Assembly (NCBI RefSeq): GCF_014905415.1
Contig: NZ_BNEO01000002.1
Coordinates: 868,001 to 932,000, forward strand
Length of the DNA stretch: 64,000 nucleotides
Origin: Virgibacillus salexigens
Lineage (GTDB): Bacteria; Bacillota; Bacilli; Bacillales; Amphibacillaceae
Direction of reading: 5' to 3'
Both the position numbers and the translations under genes were made by a program. The notes under the pieces were generated by a model. That model searched no databases. It saw nothing but the letters and a program-made list of their open reading frames with translations, and was not told the DNA's origin. Numbering within the stretch: the first letter of the stretch is position 1; each line of letters starts with the position of its first letter. Shown here one piece after another: positions 1 through 8,620 of this stretch.

Positions 1-915
1 CAAGATGGTTCGGAACAGGATCTAGATCAAGATCATATTACAGCTCAAGTTCCTATCCAAGACGGATCTGAATTAACGCAAACACAAATGCAAGATCAAA
101 ACCAAGATGAAGACCAGCTTCAATTGATGGGAGATCAAAGTCAAGAGCAAGGAATGCAAATGATTGAAGGCCATACGAATGCATCACCACTTAATAACAG
201 TCAAACAATTGATACTTCAGTAAGTGGCGTCACTGTCAATACCACTGTAAAGTGTGGATGTTCCATTGATGAAGATGAGGACGATAAACATTGCAATAGA
301 TGTTGCAATAAGCATTGTAGAGACAAAATGAGATTTTCAGAAGATTGCTGTGCGAGAGATCTCGCCAAGTTATTAAATCAAGTACGAATTGCACAAAGCG
401 AAATTGAAGATCCAGCAGATCAAGGAGTTGATATCTTTAACGATGGTACTCTTCCATTATCTAATCCAGCTCTAAACCAACTAATTACTATGGTTAACTG
501 TGATACCGTCACATTTCGCCCTGCAGAATCAGTTACTCCCACTCCTAACACTACCCTTCAAATAGATAATGTAACAGGCATTCAAGCAACTGATAATCCT
601 TTGTCGGAAAGTGATATTTTTGACTTTTTACTTTCACTGGGGGCAACTTGCTCCAATGGTGATGACGATGAAGACGACTTTAATTGCAAAAGAAAGAAAT
701 TATGTTGTGAAGGAGAAATCCTAAATAACCTGAGGGCAGCACAAACTTTTGCATTAGAGATTAACCTTCTCATCACCGGAATGGACACAGTTGTTGAAGA
801 TGTGTTTGTATATAACATCTGTGATTGCATTGCATTCTTTGTTGATGACTTAATTGAGCCAACAACAATTTATGCATTTTCAGTTTGTGATATCGGTGGT
901 TACACAGTATCTTAA
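1..915 (+). CDS. acidic Cys-rich protein, C-terminal part (spore-coat-like)
   Basis: The frame is open from the first base, so the gene begins before the window. The N-terminal visible part is rich in Asp/Gln (DQ, QDQ repeats) and is followed by a Cys cluster (CGC, then CNRCC and CRDKM, CC), two similar blocks that start with RKKLCC/CCARDL and continue into LLNxxRxAQ, and a hydrophobic acidic tail. The two CC-x-LNxxRxAQ blocks look like an internal duplication of about 120 residues. Cys-rich acidic proteins of this kind are common in Bacillaceae spore coats, and CotX/CotV-type proteins are the nearest idea, but this assignment is inference. The gene ends 27 nt before the next start and probably shares its transcript. 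Confidence 0.6.
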   Translation, partial: QDGSEQDLDQDHITAQVPIQDGSELTQTQMQDQNQDEDQLQLMGDQSQEQGMQMIEGHTNASPLNNSQTIDTSVSGVTVNTTVKCGCSIDEDEDDKHCNRCCNKHCRDKMRFSEDCCARDLAKLLNQVRIAQSEIEDPADQGVDIFNDGTLPLSNPALNQLITMVNCDTVTFRPAESVTPTPNTTLQIDNVTGIQATDNPLSESDIFDFLLSLGATCSNGDDDEDDFNCKRKKLCCEGEILNNLRAAQTFALEINLLITGMDTVVEDVFVYNICDCIAFFVDDLIEPTTIYAFSVCDIGGYTVS

Positions 916-942
916 TTACTAACAAAAAGGAGGATCTTGCAT

Positions 943-1284
943 ATGGAAAATACAGAAAATAAGAAAAATCATTCGTTTTCGATTTCCTCAAATGTGTCTA
1001 GAAACAACTCAAACGAAAATGTAACTATTAATGATGAGAATGTATCTATCAATGATGAGGAATTAGAAAAAGAAATAGCCGATTATGTAAAAGCCACTAT
1101 CGGAGAGTTAAAAGCTAATTTAAATAAGCAAAAAGAAGATTTTAAATCTTTAATCAAGCAAAATACAATGAATCAGAAAGAAATCATCAAAACTACAGCG
1201 AAAAATACAGGAGAAACTATCGGGCAAAACAACAAAAAAGTACAGAATGCACTGGAAGAAGAACAGAATGAAAATGAAGAATAA
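943..1284 (+). CDS. small acidic protein downstream of the coat-like gene
   Basis: About 113 residues, Asn/Glu/Lys-rich, with a repeated N-terminal motif (NVTINDEN, NVSINDEE) and a helical, probably coiled-coil middle. There is no signal peptide and no Cys. The start is ATG 943, because AAGGAGG lies 9 nt upstream; the in-frame TTG at 937 is too close to that site. Its place directly behind the coat-like gene suggests a spore-surface or sporulation role, but I recognise no family. Confidence 0.6.
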   Translation: MENTENKKNHSFSISSNVSRNNSNENVTINDENVSINDEELEKEIADYVKATIGELKANLNKQKEDFKSLIKQNTMNQKEIIKTTAKNTGETIGQNNKKVQNALEEEQNENEE

Positions 1285-1433
1285 AACTGGATAGGCTAGA
1301 CATAGGGTGTTTTTGCATATCCCCTCGAAAAGGTGGAATAAGTAAAATCAGCAACCCGCAAATTGAATTTCTGCTAGACATTTAAGTATTTTTTGACCCT
1401 TCTATAAAAAGTGTTGCTTTTCATCCCCACTCT

Positions 1434-1458
1434 TATCACGGCTTCGACAGCCGTGATA
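1434..1458 (+). terminator. perfect 10-bp hairpin after the two coat-like genes
   Basis: TATCACGGCT, a 5-nt loop, then AGCCGTGATA, followed by a T-rich stretch. It sits 150 nt behind the second gene. The bases between 1285 and 1433 hold nothing I recognise. The T-tract is interrupted, so it may be a weak terminator. Confidence 0.5.
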
Positions 1459-1491
1459 TACTTTGTTTCCTTTCGGGATAAACGGCTATAA

Positions 1492-2493
1492 ATGTATCAC
1501 GATCACGTATTTTTTCTCCCAAAACTTAACGCCATTTTACTTAGCTGTTCGAATCCCTTCTTCTTGACGTTCTCTTGTCCTCTTCCAATCTCTATCGCCA
1601 CTGAAGAAGGTAATACCAACCCTAACAACATGTTAACATTGGATGGAGAAGTAATTAAATTTGAAGACTATAAAGATAAAACTAAAACAGATACAATTAC
1701 CAACATAGAACCTACTGAGCCTAAATACAATAACCCTTTTGAAACATAAATGAAATTAATTATAAATAAATAGAAAATTCTGCTATTGGCATTTCAAATA
1801 CGATAAAAGAAATAACCCCATTTGCTGTAATTGAATTGGTAGCGATGGAAGAGAAAAGGTTAATAATACTGACGTGATGCCATACAGAGCAATCTCGTTC
1901 ATATCTTTAACATTTCAGAATGAGAAATCTGGTACTTGTACTGGCATACTGGCACAGTATCTCATTGCCTTGATCATCTAGATCATGGATTAACTGTTGA
2001 CTCTACTGTTTATCCTGCAGTTTATAATAGTCATTATAGTTATGGCGCATGAATAATGGAGGAAGCATATATACCAAAAGGTTGGTCAGATAATTACGAT
2101 CTAGAATATGATTATGCAGTTATAAAAGTACGACCCATAGGTGATTTTCATGTAGGTGAAGTCACTGGGACGCTTGGTCTGACAGATCAGCGTAATCTAG
2201 ATTCTGAGACTCTTAGCATCTTTGGATATCCAGGAGATTTAATGAGTGAGGATAATCAGATATCTCAGTGGGGAATGTCTGGTTCTGTTTACAATTGGAA
2301 TCAAGATATGGTTTATTATAAAATTGATACAAATGGCGGACGATCAGGATCTCCTATGTTAAATAATCAAAACGAAACTATTGGTGTGCATAGAGGTAGT
2401 TGGCTTGATTCGGAAACAGGAGAATCTATATACAATGGTGGACCAAAAACTGACGATGAGTTGATAACTTTTGTACTCACAATAGCACCGTAG
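1492..2493 (+). pseudogene. V8-type glutamyl endopeptidase (S1B serine protease), broken
   Basis: Pieces of one protease lie in two frames. A pro-region ending NNPFET is in frame 1 (to 1749). The mature start IGSDGREKVNNT followed by PYRAISFIS and SGTCTGIL is in frame 2 (about 1835-1950). The His-site segment TVSHC and the rest are back in frame 1 (from 1954), interrupted by a TGA at 2050-2052. From 2056 the frame is intact, with the Asp region (EYDYAVIKV), the GYPGD motif and the Ser site GGRSGSPM. Order and motifs fit the Bacillus/Staphylococcus glutamyl endopeptidases. Two frameshifts, a probable small deletion before the His site and one stop make it a pseudogene; the signal peptide is not recoverable. 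Confidence 0.85.
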
Positions 2494-2522
2494 TACAACT
2501 CTATAGAAAAAGAAAAGAATCT

Positions 2523-2565
2523 CATATCAAATAGGATGATGTCGAACATTATCCTATTTGATATG
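2523..2565 (+). other. 15-bp inverted repeat between protease remnant and lipoprotein
   Basis: CATATCAAATAGGAT and ATCCTATTTGATATG are separated by 13 nt. No T-tract follows. It could be a degraded terminator of the protease gene or an operator of the lipoprotein gene, whose Shine-Dalgarno sequence GGAGG starts at 2581. Confidence 0.5.
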
Positions 2566-2594
2566 TATAAAACAATATTTGGAGGTTATGAAGT

Positions 2595-2987
2595 TTGTTA
2601 AGAAAAAGCGTGTCTCTTTGTTATTTAATCATATTATTAATTTCTGTTGTAGGTTGTGCTGCCAATGAAAATCAACAAAAGGACCTAAATCAAGATTTCT
2701 CGCTAAAAAATCTACCTAGAGATGCAGGAAAAGAAGGTTATGTAATACAAAAAGGCGAAACTACTTTTTTATTTGCACCTACTTGGCAAGAGGAATTGTT
2801 GGAAAAATATGAAGAGAGTAAATTGGGAATAAACTATCCAGATGCAATGTCTGTGAATTTATCAGATGTAGATATTAATTTAGTTGAGATAGAAGTAGGT
2901 CAGCCAATACGAGTGTGGTTTGATAGTATATTGGAAGGTTGGCCTCCTAGTGGACATGCCGTTAAAATAGAAATTATAGAAAAATAA
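2595..2987 (+). CDS. small lipoprotein, DUF3221-like
   Basis: 130 residues with a lipoprotein signal peptide: charged start MLRKS, hydrophobic core, lipobox VVGC with the lipidated Cys at about residue 21. The mature part contains GYVIQKGETTFLF, an Asp-rich middle and GQPIRVWFD, the pattern of the small secreted DUF3221 proteins of Bacillaceae, whose function is unknown. The start is TTG, set by GGAGG 9 nt upstream. A terminator follows directly. It is a single gene anchored to the outer face of the membrane. Confidence 0.7.
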   Translation: MLRKSVSLCYLIILLISVVGCAANENQQKDLNQDFSLKNLPRDAGKEGYVIQKGETTFLFAPTWQEELLEKYEESKLGINYPDAMSVNLSDVDINLVEIEVGQPIRVWFDSILEGWPPSGHAVKIEIIEK

Positions 2988-2989
2988 AT

Positions 2990-3020
2990 AGCCCTAGCCA
3001 ACTAAGGATGGGGCTATTTT
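2990..3020 (+). terminator. rho-independent terminator of the lipoprotein gene
   Basis: AGCCCTAGCC, 6-nt loop, GGATGGGGCT, then ATTTTTAATT. The stem has two mismatched positions. It marks the end of the left + strand block; the next recognisable gene is the prophage amidase on the other strand. Confidence 0.8.
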
Positions 3021-3105
3021 TAATTACCTTACTCTCATCTACTTACTACTCGCAGTCACATTTAAAGTTAAAAACTCTCATCCCCAAAAAGGCAGGGCGT
3101 ATTCT

Positions 3106-3885
3106 CTACTTCGTATAATATCTTACATAATTCGGATTAGCAGTAATATATAAACCACTCTTAATCTGATACATGTGACCGCCACCTACTGGAAACTTGT
3201 CCCGAATGACAGTAAACACTTCATCCTTATTTACAATAACAGCTTTGTCATCCCAATTGGCTGTATTGTATGTCCATAAAGAATCTGCAAGTATTTCCAC
3301 ATACCCTTGCTCTCCGTCATTTCCACCATCCTTGCGACTTAATCCTAATGCACTTGCTAATCCTTCTGCATGACCTCTTGCAATTTTAGTTAGGAATGCA
3401 TCAGATTTTAAAGCTGCAGCAGCAGCATCAGAAGCGTTGTCAATGAACCCATTCTCTGTAAGAACGGCTGGCATTGCTGATTCTCTAACCATGTGGAAGT
3501 TAGCTTCTTTTTTACCTCGATCTCTGAATTCCGTTTCAGCCACAATAGCATTATGCACAATTCCGCGTAAACGGTTGGTTTCTGCTTTTCCTGGATAGCT
3601 TCCATTATAGGTGTATGATTCAAATCCTGTACCTCCACCAGCATTAATGTGGATAGAAACAAGGTAATCCGCACCCCAATTATTCGCCATATTTGTACGG
3701 AATGACAAGGTTACTGATTGATCAGTCGTACGAGATAACATTAAAGAATGACCTTCATACTCATTATTAAGAATGTTACGTAGCTTAAGAGCAATCTCTA
3801 AAGTAAGGTCCTTCTCTTTTAATCCATTTGCTGTTGCTCCTGGATCAGAACCACCATGTCCTGCATCAATAAATAATTTTGTCAT
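3106..3885 (-). CDS. N-acetylmuramoyl-L-alanine amidase (endolysin)
   Basis: 259 residues from ATG 3885, chosen because AGGAGAGG precedes it; the frame stays open further upstream without a ribosome site. The catalytic domain is Amidase_3, zinc-dependent: the opening DAGHGGSDPG supplies the first His, DYLVSIHINAGG the second, and VLTENGFIDN the catalytic Glu, within residues 1-170. The C-terminal 65 residues (YVEILADSLWTYN to YVRYYTK) look like an SH3-type cell-wall-binding domain. It follows the holin, so this is the lysis cassette; the enzyme cuts the peptide from glycan at the end of the lytic cycle. Confidence 0.93.
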   Translation of the reverse strand: MTKLFIDAGHGGSDPGATANGLKEKDLTLEIALKLRNILNNEYEGHSLMLSRTTDQSVTLSFRTNMANNWGADYLVSIHINAGGGTGFESYTYNGSYPGKAETNRLRGIVHNAIVAETEFRDRGKKEANFHMVRESAMPAVLTENGFIDNASDAAAAALKSDAFLTKIARGHAEGLASALGLSRKDGGNDGEQGYVEILADSLWTYNTANWDDKAVIVNKDEVFTVIRDKFPVGGGHMYQIKSGLYITANPNYVRYYTK

Positions 3886-3938
3886 AAATAAACCTCTCCT
3901 TTTTTTGAATAATAATAAGGCACCCATTAATGAGCACC

Positions 3939-4175
3939 TTATTTCTTAATTAACCCTTGTGCTTGTAATGCTTTCTTTTGAAGTCCGCCTTTTGCAGTTA
4001 CATAGTTATTCTTAAACCATGCCCATGCACTAGCTGCAGCAGTGATAATCATTGTAATGATTTCTCCCCATATTTCTTCTGTACCAGGGATTGGATTTAA
4101 TCCAAAGGTAACTAGAAACTGGTTAGCTAATGCCAAAAACAATACAAGTGTACGTACTAGAGTTGCTTTGTCCAT
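3939..4175 (-). CDS. phage holin, SPP1 type
   Basis: 78 residues with two hydrophobic segments (about 8-25 and 38-55), a GTEEIWGEI linker and a basic, Lys/Gln-rich tail. This matches the SPP1 holin family. It would form membrane lesions that release the amidase encoded 53 nt downstream. It lies between the XhlA-like gene and the amidase, the usual three-gene lysis order of SPP1- and PBSX-like phages. Confidence 0.88.
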   Translation of the reverse strand: MDKATLVRTLVLFLALANQFLVTFGLNPIPGTEEIWGEIITMIITAAASAWAWFKNNYVTAKGGLQKKALQAQGLIKK

Positions 4176-4187
4176 GTTCTCACCTCC

Positions 4188-4448
4188 TTAAAATATAGTT
4201 GTAAATAATAAAGTTAAAAAGCCACCGATCACGCCTGTTATAACGGCAGTCACGATAGCTTTTGTTACCATTCTCCTTATCCACTTTGTATCATCTTTTA
4301 TTTCTTCCAACGTTTTACGTAAAGAGAATATCTCTTTATCATGTTCTCTATCTTTGTACTGAAGATCTCTGATGTCACTTTTGATGACTTCTTGGTCTTT
4401 CTTTATGTTTTCAATATCTTTCTGTACAGTGTTTTGCCAAAGATCCAC
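4188..4448 (-). CDS. XhlA-like holin-associated membrane protein
   Basis: 86 residues: a charged coiled-coil N-terminal half (KDIENIKKDQEVIKSDI, KEIFSLRKTLEEIKDD) and one C-terminal transmembrane helix (ATVITGVIGGFLTLLF-like). This is the architecture of XhlA, which acts with the holin in PBSX-type lysis. I start it at GTG 4448 because AAGGAGG is 5 nt upstream; the longer TTG-initiated form lacks such a site. Confidence 0.8.
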   Translation of the reverse strand: MDLWQNTVQKDIENIKKDQEVIKSDIRDLQYKDREHDKEIFSLRKTLEEIKDDTKWIRRMVTKAIVTAVITGVIGGFLTLLFTTIF

Positions 4449-4539
4449 ATGTTCCTCCTTCAATGCTCGACCCCCTAACTTACTATTTATCTAACGAAGA
4501 TCATTAATGACTCTTCTTGACACCTTATTTGATGAGTCA

Positions 4540-4565
4540 GAGGGCATTTATATCCCTATGCCCTC
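4540..4565. other. 8-bp hairpin in the lysis-tail intergenic space
   Basis: GAGGGCAT and ATGCCCTC flank a 10-nt loop. There is no T-tract on either side, so a terminator function is uncertain. It lies just downstream of a better terminator at 4575-4601. Confidence 0.4.
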
Positions 4566-4574
4566 GTCCCCCTA

Positions 4575-4601
4575 CATAAAAATAACGCCTTATTTGGCGT
4601 T
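4575..4601 (-). terminator. terminator of the tail operon
   Basis: On the minus strand AACGCC, loop AAATAA, GGCGTT, then ATTTTTATG. The stem overlaps the stop codon of the 53-residue gene at 4590. It would separate tail transcription from the lysis genes. Confidence 0.65.
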
Positions 4602-4751
4602 TGCATCATCTTTATTATTTTCTTTAAGCTGTTTAAGTTCCTCTTGTTGAGCTGCAATAATCGCTTCATGGTATGCCTTTTCTTGTGATAATATCGATAC
4701 TTGATTAGATAATGAATTTACAACATACTGCAAATTAACTTCTTGTTCCAT
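4590..4751 (-). CDS. small coiled-coil phage protein (XkdX-position)
   Basis: 53 residues, MEQEVNLQYVVNSLSNQ onward, ending LKENNKDDANAK. It is Gln/Glu-rich and predicted helical throughout. Small genes like this commonly sit between the tail-fibre gene and the lysis cassette in phages of low-GC Gram-positives. ATG 4751 has GGAGTGG upstream and the stop falls inside a terminator, which supports a real gene. The function is unknown. Confidence 0.7.
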   Translation of the reverse strand: MEQEVNLQYVVNSLSNQVSILSQEKAYHEAIIAAQQEELKQLKENNKDDANAK

Positions 4752-4765
4752 TTAAACCACTCCTT

Positions 4766-7700
4766 CTAGTTTTTCAATAGGTCTTTCAATGACTTGACTT
4801 CCTTTTTAAGAGAAACAATTTCATTCTCATTCAAATCGATTCTTTCTGTCTGATGTTGTAATGAACCTGCGATAACATTTAAATAATTGTCTTGAACAAT
4901 AGCTTCCCCTTCAATATCCAACAATTCATTAGGGCAATCTTCAGCTATCGGTCCATAACTTTCTTTTCGTAAAGTGCTATTCCCATCATCATTTATATAA
5001 TGGTAACGTTTAATATCTATTTGATTGAAAATATGTTGTGCTGTTTCTGGTAAGAGATCTCGTATATTTTCCTTTTTATCCCTCGTCGATAACTTGTGTA
5101 ATTCATAATAATGTAAATGATTTGTATAGACTCTCCACAGTCGAAAATTTGTAGTTCCAACATACCCCCAACCACTTTGAGAAGGTTCTAAAACAGGATT
5201 TTCGTTTTTAGTACCCGAAAGTCTTCCCAGAAAACGGAAGTACCTCGATTGAAAGCCGTTCATCCCTTCCCCTCTCATTACAAATCGATGTTGCCTAGCA
5301 TAATAAATTGTGTTTTTCGTATAATGGGTACGCAATTCCATGCCTACTTCTCTGGCATTACTTCCAACCACAAATGTGTTGTTAACGTTCATTCCAACTC
5401 CTGCAGAAACATGTCCTGAACCACCGAAAAAACGAATGGTACTAGGATCTGATTCTCCTTTTCCGCCTATATCTCTAATACCGATATGAATACGGACATT
5501 TCCATTATTATCAACCGACTCAAATCCTTTATCATTCATTTGTATAGCTTGATTACCATCTGTAACCCGTACGGTTACCTTATTGGCATCAATAACACCT
5601 GCATTAATTTTAGCTGCGTTAACACTCTGTATCATAGCATTGGTGATCTTTACATTAGCGATCTTGGCAAAATCAATATTGGCATTCCCGGCAATCAATT
5701 CATTGGTAATCACACCATCTTTAATATAGACCTTTCCATTTTTCACAAGTAAATCGCCATCGATCTCTATTCGTTCCGCTTTTAATTTAATGCTTTCAGG
5801 AGATTGATTGATAGATGAAATAACCCCATTCTTACTAACTTTCGATACAATTTCATCAGCGTTCAATTTAATCGATGATTCAGCTTCAGAAACCCGAGTG
5901 GTCATGTCTTCCATATCAGCGTTGTATATTTTTTCTTTTACACTTAATGCAATACCTTCTGCATTCTCTTGAATGGTCGATTGATTTTTTTGTATTTGAA
6001 CGCCTTGTTCTTCAACATTCGTTTCAAGGGTGGATACATTTAACGCTATTTCTTCTGCATTTTTCTCGATCGAGCTTACTTTTTGATTGTATTTTTCCTG
6101 ATCAACAGCACCTATATGCTCTGGGTTGGTTGGTGCTAACGGAATCCATTCTTTCTTGGTTTTATCCCATTGATACAACATTCTAGGACTCTCTGAAGTG
6201 TTCACCCAAAATTTATATTCTGAAGGGCTTGGGGCTGTACCTCCTTCATAGATGCCATACTCTATAAAATCAGGAACAATATGCTCCAAATCAGGCAAGT
6301 CAAGTTGAGCTGTAGAAGCACTAACTTGTTCCGAGTAATCACTAGTTGTCCCATGCGTATTCATTGCTCGTACTCGGAAATACCACTTTTCATCTGTATC
6401 TGCACCGTAATTGTAGCCGCCTACTTTCCCACGAAAAACAAGATTCGTAGGATCAGGTGCAAATCCATTTGTTTGACTTGCATAGACTTCATAGGCAGCT
6501 ATTGCATACGTTGACTCAAAATCCCATGACAACATAATCCCTTTGAATAAGCCTTCTGCCTTAACGTTGGTAGGGACATTTGGTTTTATATCTGGAAACT
6601 TGTCGTCTGTAATTGGACCGCCACCAGCATCCCAATTCCCTGCATTATCTTTTACCTTATCGATGACCCAATCAATCCCGGAATCGTCCGAGTTTAAATC
6701 TAGTATATTACCTAAAACAAGCTTGCCATCTCTCGGATTTCCAATGTCATACTCCCAAGACATAATACGTGCTTCAATGAGTACCATTGGCTTGATGCCT
6801 TTATCTCGTGCAATCCCTGTATCCCCTAGAAAGACTTGTTCATGTTCATAGCCTGCAATGCCATAAAACGTGAGTATATCCATTTTATATTGAGCTTTTG
6901 GTTCTTTTTCATCTTGAACAGCTTGCCATGTTTTTTCTAAAAGAACCTCTGGATCTTCTTCGTCATTATCTTCAAACGGACCAAAACGGTGCATCATCTT
7001 TCCTGTGTCATGATCCGGTATACCATGCTTTTCTCTCGCTTCGGGATCTCCCACCCATTCCTGCCCTTTGGGTTTATCTACAGGATCACCTTTTTCCTTT
7101 GACCAAACCACATCACGAAACGTAATTTTTCTTGTGTGACCTTCATTTTCTGTTTGTAACGAAGAACCTTTTCCATAAAGCGCCGTTTTAGGATAATACA
7201 GCACTGTTCTTGTGATATTCTTAATATCTTTGCCAATCTCAAACCGTTTTCCTGTATCCGACCCTTTTCTGTGAACAATATCTATATATCTTCCAGCTAT
7301 CCTATTGCCTTCAATCTCAATACGATCAACAATTTCTCCGCCCCAAATTTTAGTCAATTCGCCTAAATACGTGTAGGCATCTTTGAAATAAAAGTTAGTA
7401 GAATTCTTGCCTAGTTCTGCCACACTCCCCACTTGCCAACGAGAATTCTCTAAAATGAGTCCAAGCACGTATTTTGCTGTACGATCTTGCGGTCTACGTT
7501 CTTCGACTATTACATCGGTTAATTCCTGCATCCCAGGCATACATTTAACGACCTTCTCAGTTGCTTCTCCGTCCTGGTCATCTATCTCACGAATGGTGAA
7601 CAATCGAAAATTCCCTTTCAAATCACGAAAAGCAACTTGATTTCCACCAATTAAATACGGAGCATCTTCATCAGTCATTGGGAATGAAATGAAAAAAGAG

Positions 7701-7804
7701 ACCGGCTTTTCCACCGTCTCCTTGAATCGTGCTTCTATATAGTTATTGGTGACTGCCAATAAGTTATCGTATTTGTCAAATATGAATAATTTCTCTTTAT
7801 TCAT
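4766..7804 (-). CDS. tail-associated protein with FnIII and C-terminal S74 chaperone domain
   Basis: 1012 residues. The first 380 residues fit the prophage tail endopeptidase/hub family encoded after Dit. Residues about 400-495 (VPTNVKAEGLFKGIMLSWDF to YFRVRAMNTHG) form a fibronectin type III domain. Residues 560-690 are repeated ISLNxxEI-type coiled coil (Sxxxx NAEEIALNVS), then beta-rich shaft. The last 110 residues begin LSTRDKKENI, the Ser-Lys signature of the Peptidase_S74 intramolecular chaperone, and end in a coiled coil (ENEIVSLKKEVKSL). By family knowledge the S74 domain helps trimerisation and is cut off by self-cleavage. The protein probably forms the host-contact tip. Confidence 0.82.
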   Translation of the reverse strand: MNKEKLFIFDKYDNLLAVTNNYIEARFKETVEKPVSFFISFPMTDEDAPYLIGGNQVAFRDLKGNFRLFTIREIDDQDGEATEKVVKCMPGMQELTDVIVEERRPQDRTAKYVLGLILENSRWQVGSVAELGKNSTNFYFKDAYTYLGELTKIWGGEIVDRIEIEGNRIAGRYIDIVHRKGSDTGKRFEIGKDIKNITRTVLYYPKTALYGKGSSLQTENEGHTRKITFRDVVWSKEKGDPVDKPKGQEWVGDPEAREKHGIPDHDTGKMMHRFGPFEDNDEEDPEVLLEKTWQAVQDEKEPKAQYKMDILTFYGIAGYEHEQVFLGDTGIARDKGIKPMVLIEARIMSWEYDIGNPRDGKLVLGNILDLNSDDSGIDWVIDKVKDNAGNWDAGGGPITDDKFPDIKPNVPTNVKAEGLFKGIMLSWDFESTYAIAAYEVYASQTNGFAPDPTNLVFRGKVGGYNYGADTDEKWYFRVRAMNTHGTTSDYSEQVSASTAQLDLPDLEHIVPDFIEYGIYEGGTAPSPSEYKFWVNTSESPRMLYQWDKTKKEWIPLAPTNPEHIGAVDQEKYNQKVSSIEKNAEEIALNVSTLETNVEEQGVQIQKNQSTIQENAEGIALSVKEKIYNADMEDMTTRVSEAESSIKLNADEIVSKVSKNGVISSINQSPESIKLKAERIEIDGDLLVKNGKVYIKDGVITNELIAGNANIDFAKIANVKITNAMIQSVNAAKINAGVIDANKVTVRVTDGNQAIQMNDKGFESVDNNGNVRIHIGIRDIGGKGESDPSTIRFFGGSGHVSAGVGMNVNNTFVVGSNAREVGMELRTHYTKNTIYYARQHRFVMRGEGMNGFQSRYFRFLGRLSGTKNENPVLEPSQSGWGYVGTTNFRLWRVYTNHLHYYELHKLSTRDKKENIRDLLPETAQHIFNQIDIKRYHYINDDGNSTLRKESYGPIAEDCPNELLDIEGEAIVQDNYLNVIAGSLQHQTERIDLNENEIVSLKKEVKSLKDLLKN

Positions 7805-7805
7805 A

Positions 7806-8141
7806 TTACAGCCACCTTTCCTTGTACTCTACTTCTAATTGCATGGTAGGCACGGTTTTAATTTCATTTTTTTCCGGTTGCAATCTAAAAAAATCGGCAT
7901 ATAATAAATCAACGGCTTTCATTTGTAGTTCACCATTAATGTATACCTTCTCTTTGGCGAAATCGACTATCACCACATCATTCTTTTTAAAGTCATAATG
8001 TAGCCGTAATACCTTTTCCTTGCAGCTTAACTGCATATATGGTATTTCATCCTTTATAACGGCGGTAATCATGGGTGCTGTTTCGGCAGTACCTTTGACC
8101 TTAACCTCATTCGTCTGTGCTATTTCGATCCAGCGCATCAT
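7806..8141 (-). CDS. distal tail protein Dit, C-terminal domain as a separate ORF
   Basis: 111 residues. The sequence LRLHYDFKKNDVVIVD, KVYINGELQM, LLYADFFRLQP and the final VEYKERWL match the second (galectin-like) domain of siphovirus Dit proteins, which normally end in this type of ERYL/ERWL sequence. It lacks the N-terminal ring-forming domain, which is encoded by 8613-9149. The start overlaps the preceding gene by 4 nt (ATGA). A natural split protein or a broken Dit are both possible; the good ribosomal coupling favours a working split. Confidence 0.65.
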   Translation of the reverse strand: MMRWIEIAQTNEVKVKGTAETAPMITAVIKDEIPYMQLSCKEKVLRLHYDFKKNDVVIVDFAKEKVYINGELQMKAVDLLYADFFRLQPEKNEIKTVPTMQLEVEYKERWL

Positions 8142-8620
8142 GCCCCACCCTCTGGCGGTGGCTCTGGTGGATTTAACTGTTCTTCTAACGCCGTTAGTCG
8201 CTCACCAAAGTCTACCAACTGCGTTTCCATCATTTCAATTGCTGTTTGATTCTCCTGAGATATTCCTTTTAGACCATCCATCTCACCTTGGATTGTCGTA
8301 ATTGTTTCGTTTATAGATGTAATATCATTTTTGTTCTTCGTTATATTGCTCTCATTGGTGCTTATTTTCTTGGTATTACTTGCGATGGTTTCTTTATTTG
8401 TTTTAACGTTTTTATTTGCGGTATCTAAAGAGGTTTGTAAATCTGAAACATCCTGTTTCGTTTCATCTAAGTTCCCCTGTACCGTAGAAACATTGTCTTG
8501 TAAGTTCTTAATGGACGTATCTATCTTCGTTGCATTTTGTGCGAAGTTAGCGATAGAGACATCAATCTTATCCGTTATCTCTGGCTTTACTAGCTTTATA
8601 TTAGGCGTTGTACTAGCCAT
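8138..8620 (-). CDS. coiled-coil protein inserted between the two Dit parts
   Basis: 160 residues. After a short head (MASTTPNIKLVKPEI), residues 25-145 are heptad-like repeats (LQDNVSTVQGNLDETKQ, NVKTNKETIASNTKK, SITSINETI-type) with a Pro/Gly/Glu-rich end (NPPEPPPEGGA). It overlaps both neighbours by 4-8 nt. It resembles the coiled-coil head/tail fibre segments often encoded near baseplates; a spacer or fibre role at the tail tip is inference. Confidence 0.65.
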   Translation of the reverse strand: MASTTPNIKLVKPEITDKIDVSIANFAQNATKIDTSIKNLQDNVSTVQGNLDETKQDVSDLQTSLDTANKNVKTNKETIASNTKKISTNESNITKNKNDITSINETITTIQGEMDGLKGISQENQTAIEMMETQLVDFGERLTALEEQLNPPEPPPEGGA

